In this document: positions 12,215 to 12,377 of the stretch, piece after piece | Position numbering within the stretch: the first letter of the stretch is position 1 | Layout: every line of letters begins with the position of its first letter | Assembly (NCBI GenBank): GCA_050945895.1 | Contig: JBMNTU010000070.1 | Span: 1 to 12,377, forward strand | Reading direction: 5' to 3' | Source: JBMNTU01 sp050945895 | GTDB taxonomy: Bacteria; Bacillota; Clostridia; Christensenellales; Christensenellaceae | Length of the DNA stretch: 12,377 nt | Translations under genes and position numbers: made by a program | Notes under the pieces: model-generated | The model's database searches: none | Told to the model about the DNA's origin: nothing | The model's input: only the letters and a program-made list of their open reading frames with translations

Positions 12215-12377
12215 TAAAAAGAGCATAAAGCATAAAAACTGTTTACATATGGTTAGTGTCAAGTAAACGTTGGCAAGCAAGAGCCTTTTACAAAAGATAT
12301 AATGACATTTGTTTTTCGTATCTATGACAACATCATATCACTGAAGCGTCATTGTTGAAAAGGGTTTTTGCGACAAG

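Noticed and set aside
5261..12248. GTTTACAT at 5261-5268 and again at 12241-12248, both upstream of minus-strand genes
   Set aside because: An 8-base AT-rich match is expected by chance, and the surrounding sequence does not align well.

Overview
The window looks like chromosome of a Bacillota (Firmicutes) bacterium, most likely class Clostridia. Reasons: strong AGGAGG-type ribosome binding sites, SigA-type promoters (TTGACA/TATAAT), short genes packed between hairpin terminators, and a characteristic gene set: a DapL-type LL-diaminopimelate aminotransferase, a YugP-type membrane zinc protease, a HisJ-type PHP phosphatase, a DUF1538 membrane protein with PII-like partners, and a CxxC/HExxH putative metalloprotease. 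A genus cannot be named. I see no rRNA, tRNA, CRISPR array, insertion sequence, phage gene or attachment site. This reads as ordinary chromosome with several poorly studied gene modules.

Layout. (1) 1-645: end of a putative zinc metalloprotease gene, closed by a terminator at 664-704. (2) 703-3244: a three-gene unit driven by a perfect-consensus promoter. It holds a duplicated DUF1538 membrane protein (probable ion transporter) and two small PII-like proteins whose genes overlap by 8 bp. This looks like a transporter with its own nucleotide or metabolite sensors. (3) 3251-5131, minus strand: a V4R-domain protein followed by a PAS-GGDEF diguanylate cyclase. The promoter has a -10 box lying inside a perfect 7-2-7 palindrome, so the unit is probably repressor controlled. 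It meets the PII-like genes tail to tail with 6 bp between and no visible terminator. (4) 5132-5511: a 380-bp divergent control region, including a hairpin-rich leader in front of dapL. (5) 5512-7846: dapL (lysine and peptidoglycan precursor synthesis) followed by a family 4 glycosyltransferase. (6) 7919-8314, minus: a chagasin-like (I42) protease-inhibitor lipoprotein. (7) 8475-9309: a CPYC glutaredoxin-like protein and a six-helix DUF308/HdeD-like membrane protein. (8) 9380-9856, minus: a hotdog acyl-CoA thioesterase. (9) 10034-11558: a HisJ-type PHP phosphatase and the YugP-type protease. (10) 11637-12146, minus: an unrecognised helical protein with a GTG start. The window ends in 231 bp of non-coding sequence.

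Three of the four convergent junctions share one strong bidirectional hairpin terminator (7871-7907, 9330-9359, 11568-11606). The junction at 3245-3250 is the exception.

The best candidates for undescribed biology are the DUF1538/PII-like transporter-sensor module with its hairpin leader, and the V4R/diguanylate cyclase module with its promoter operator. Functions for both are inferred from domain families and gene order, not proven.
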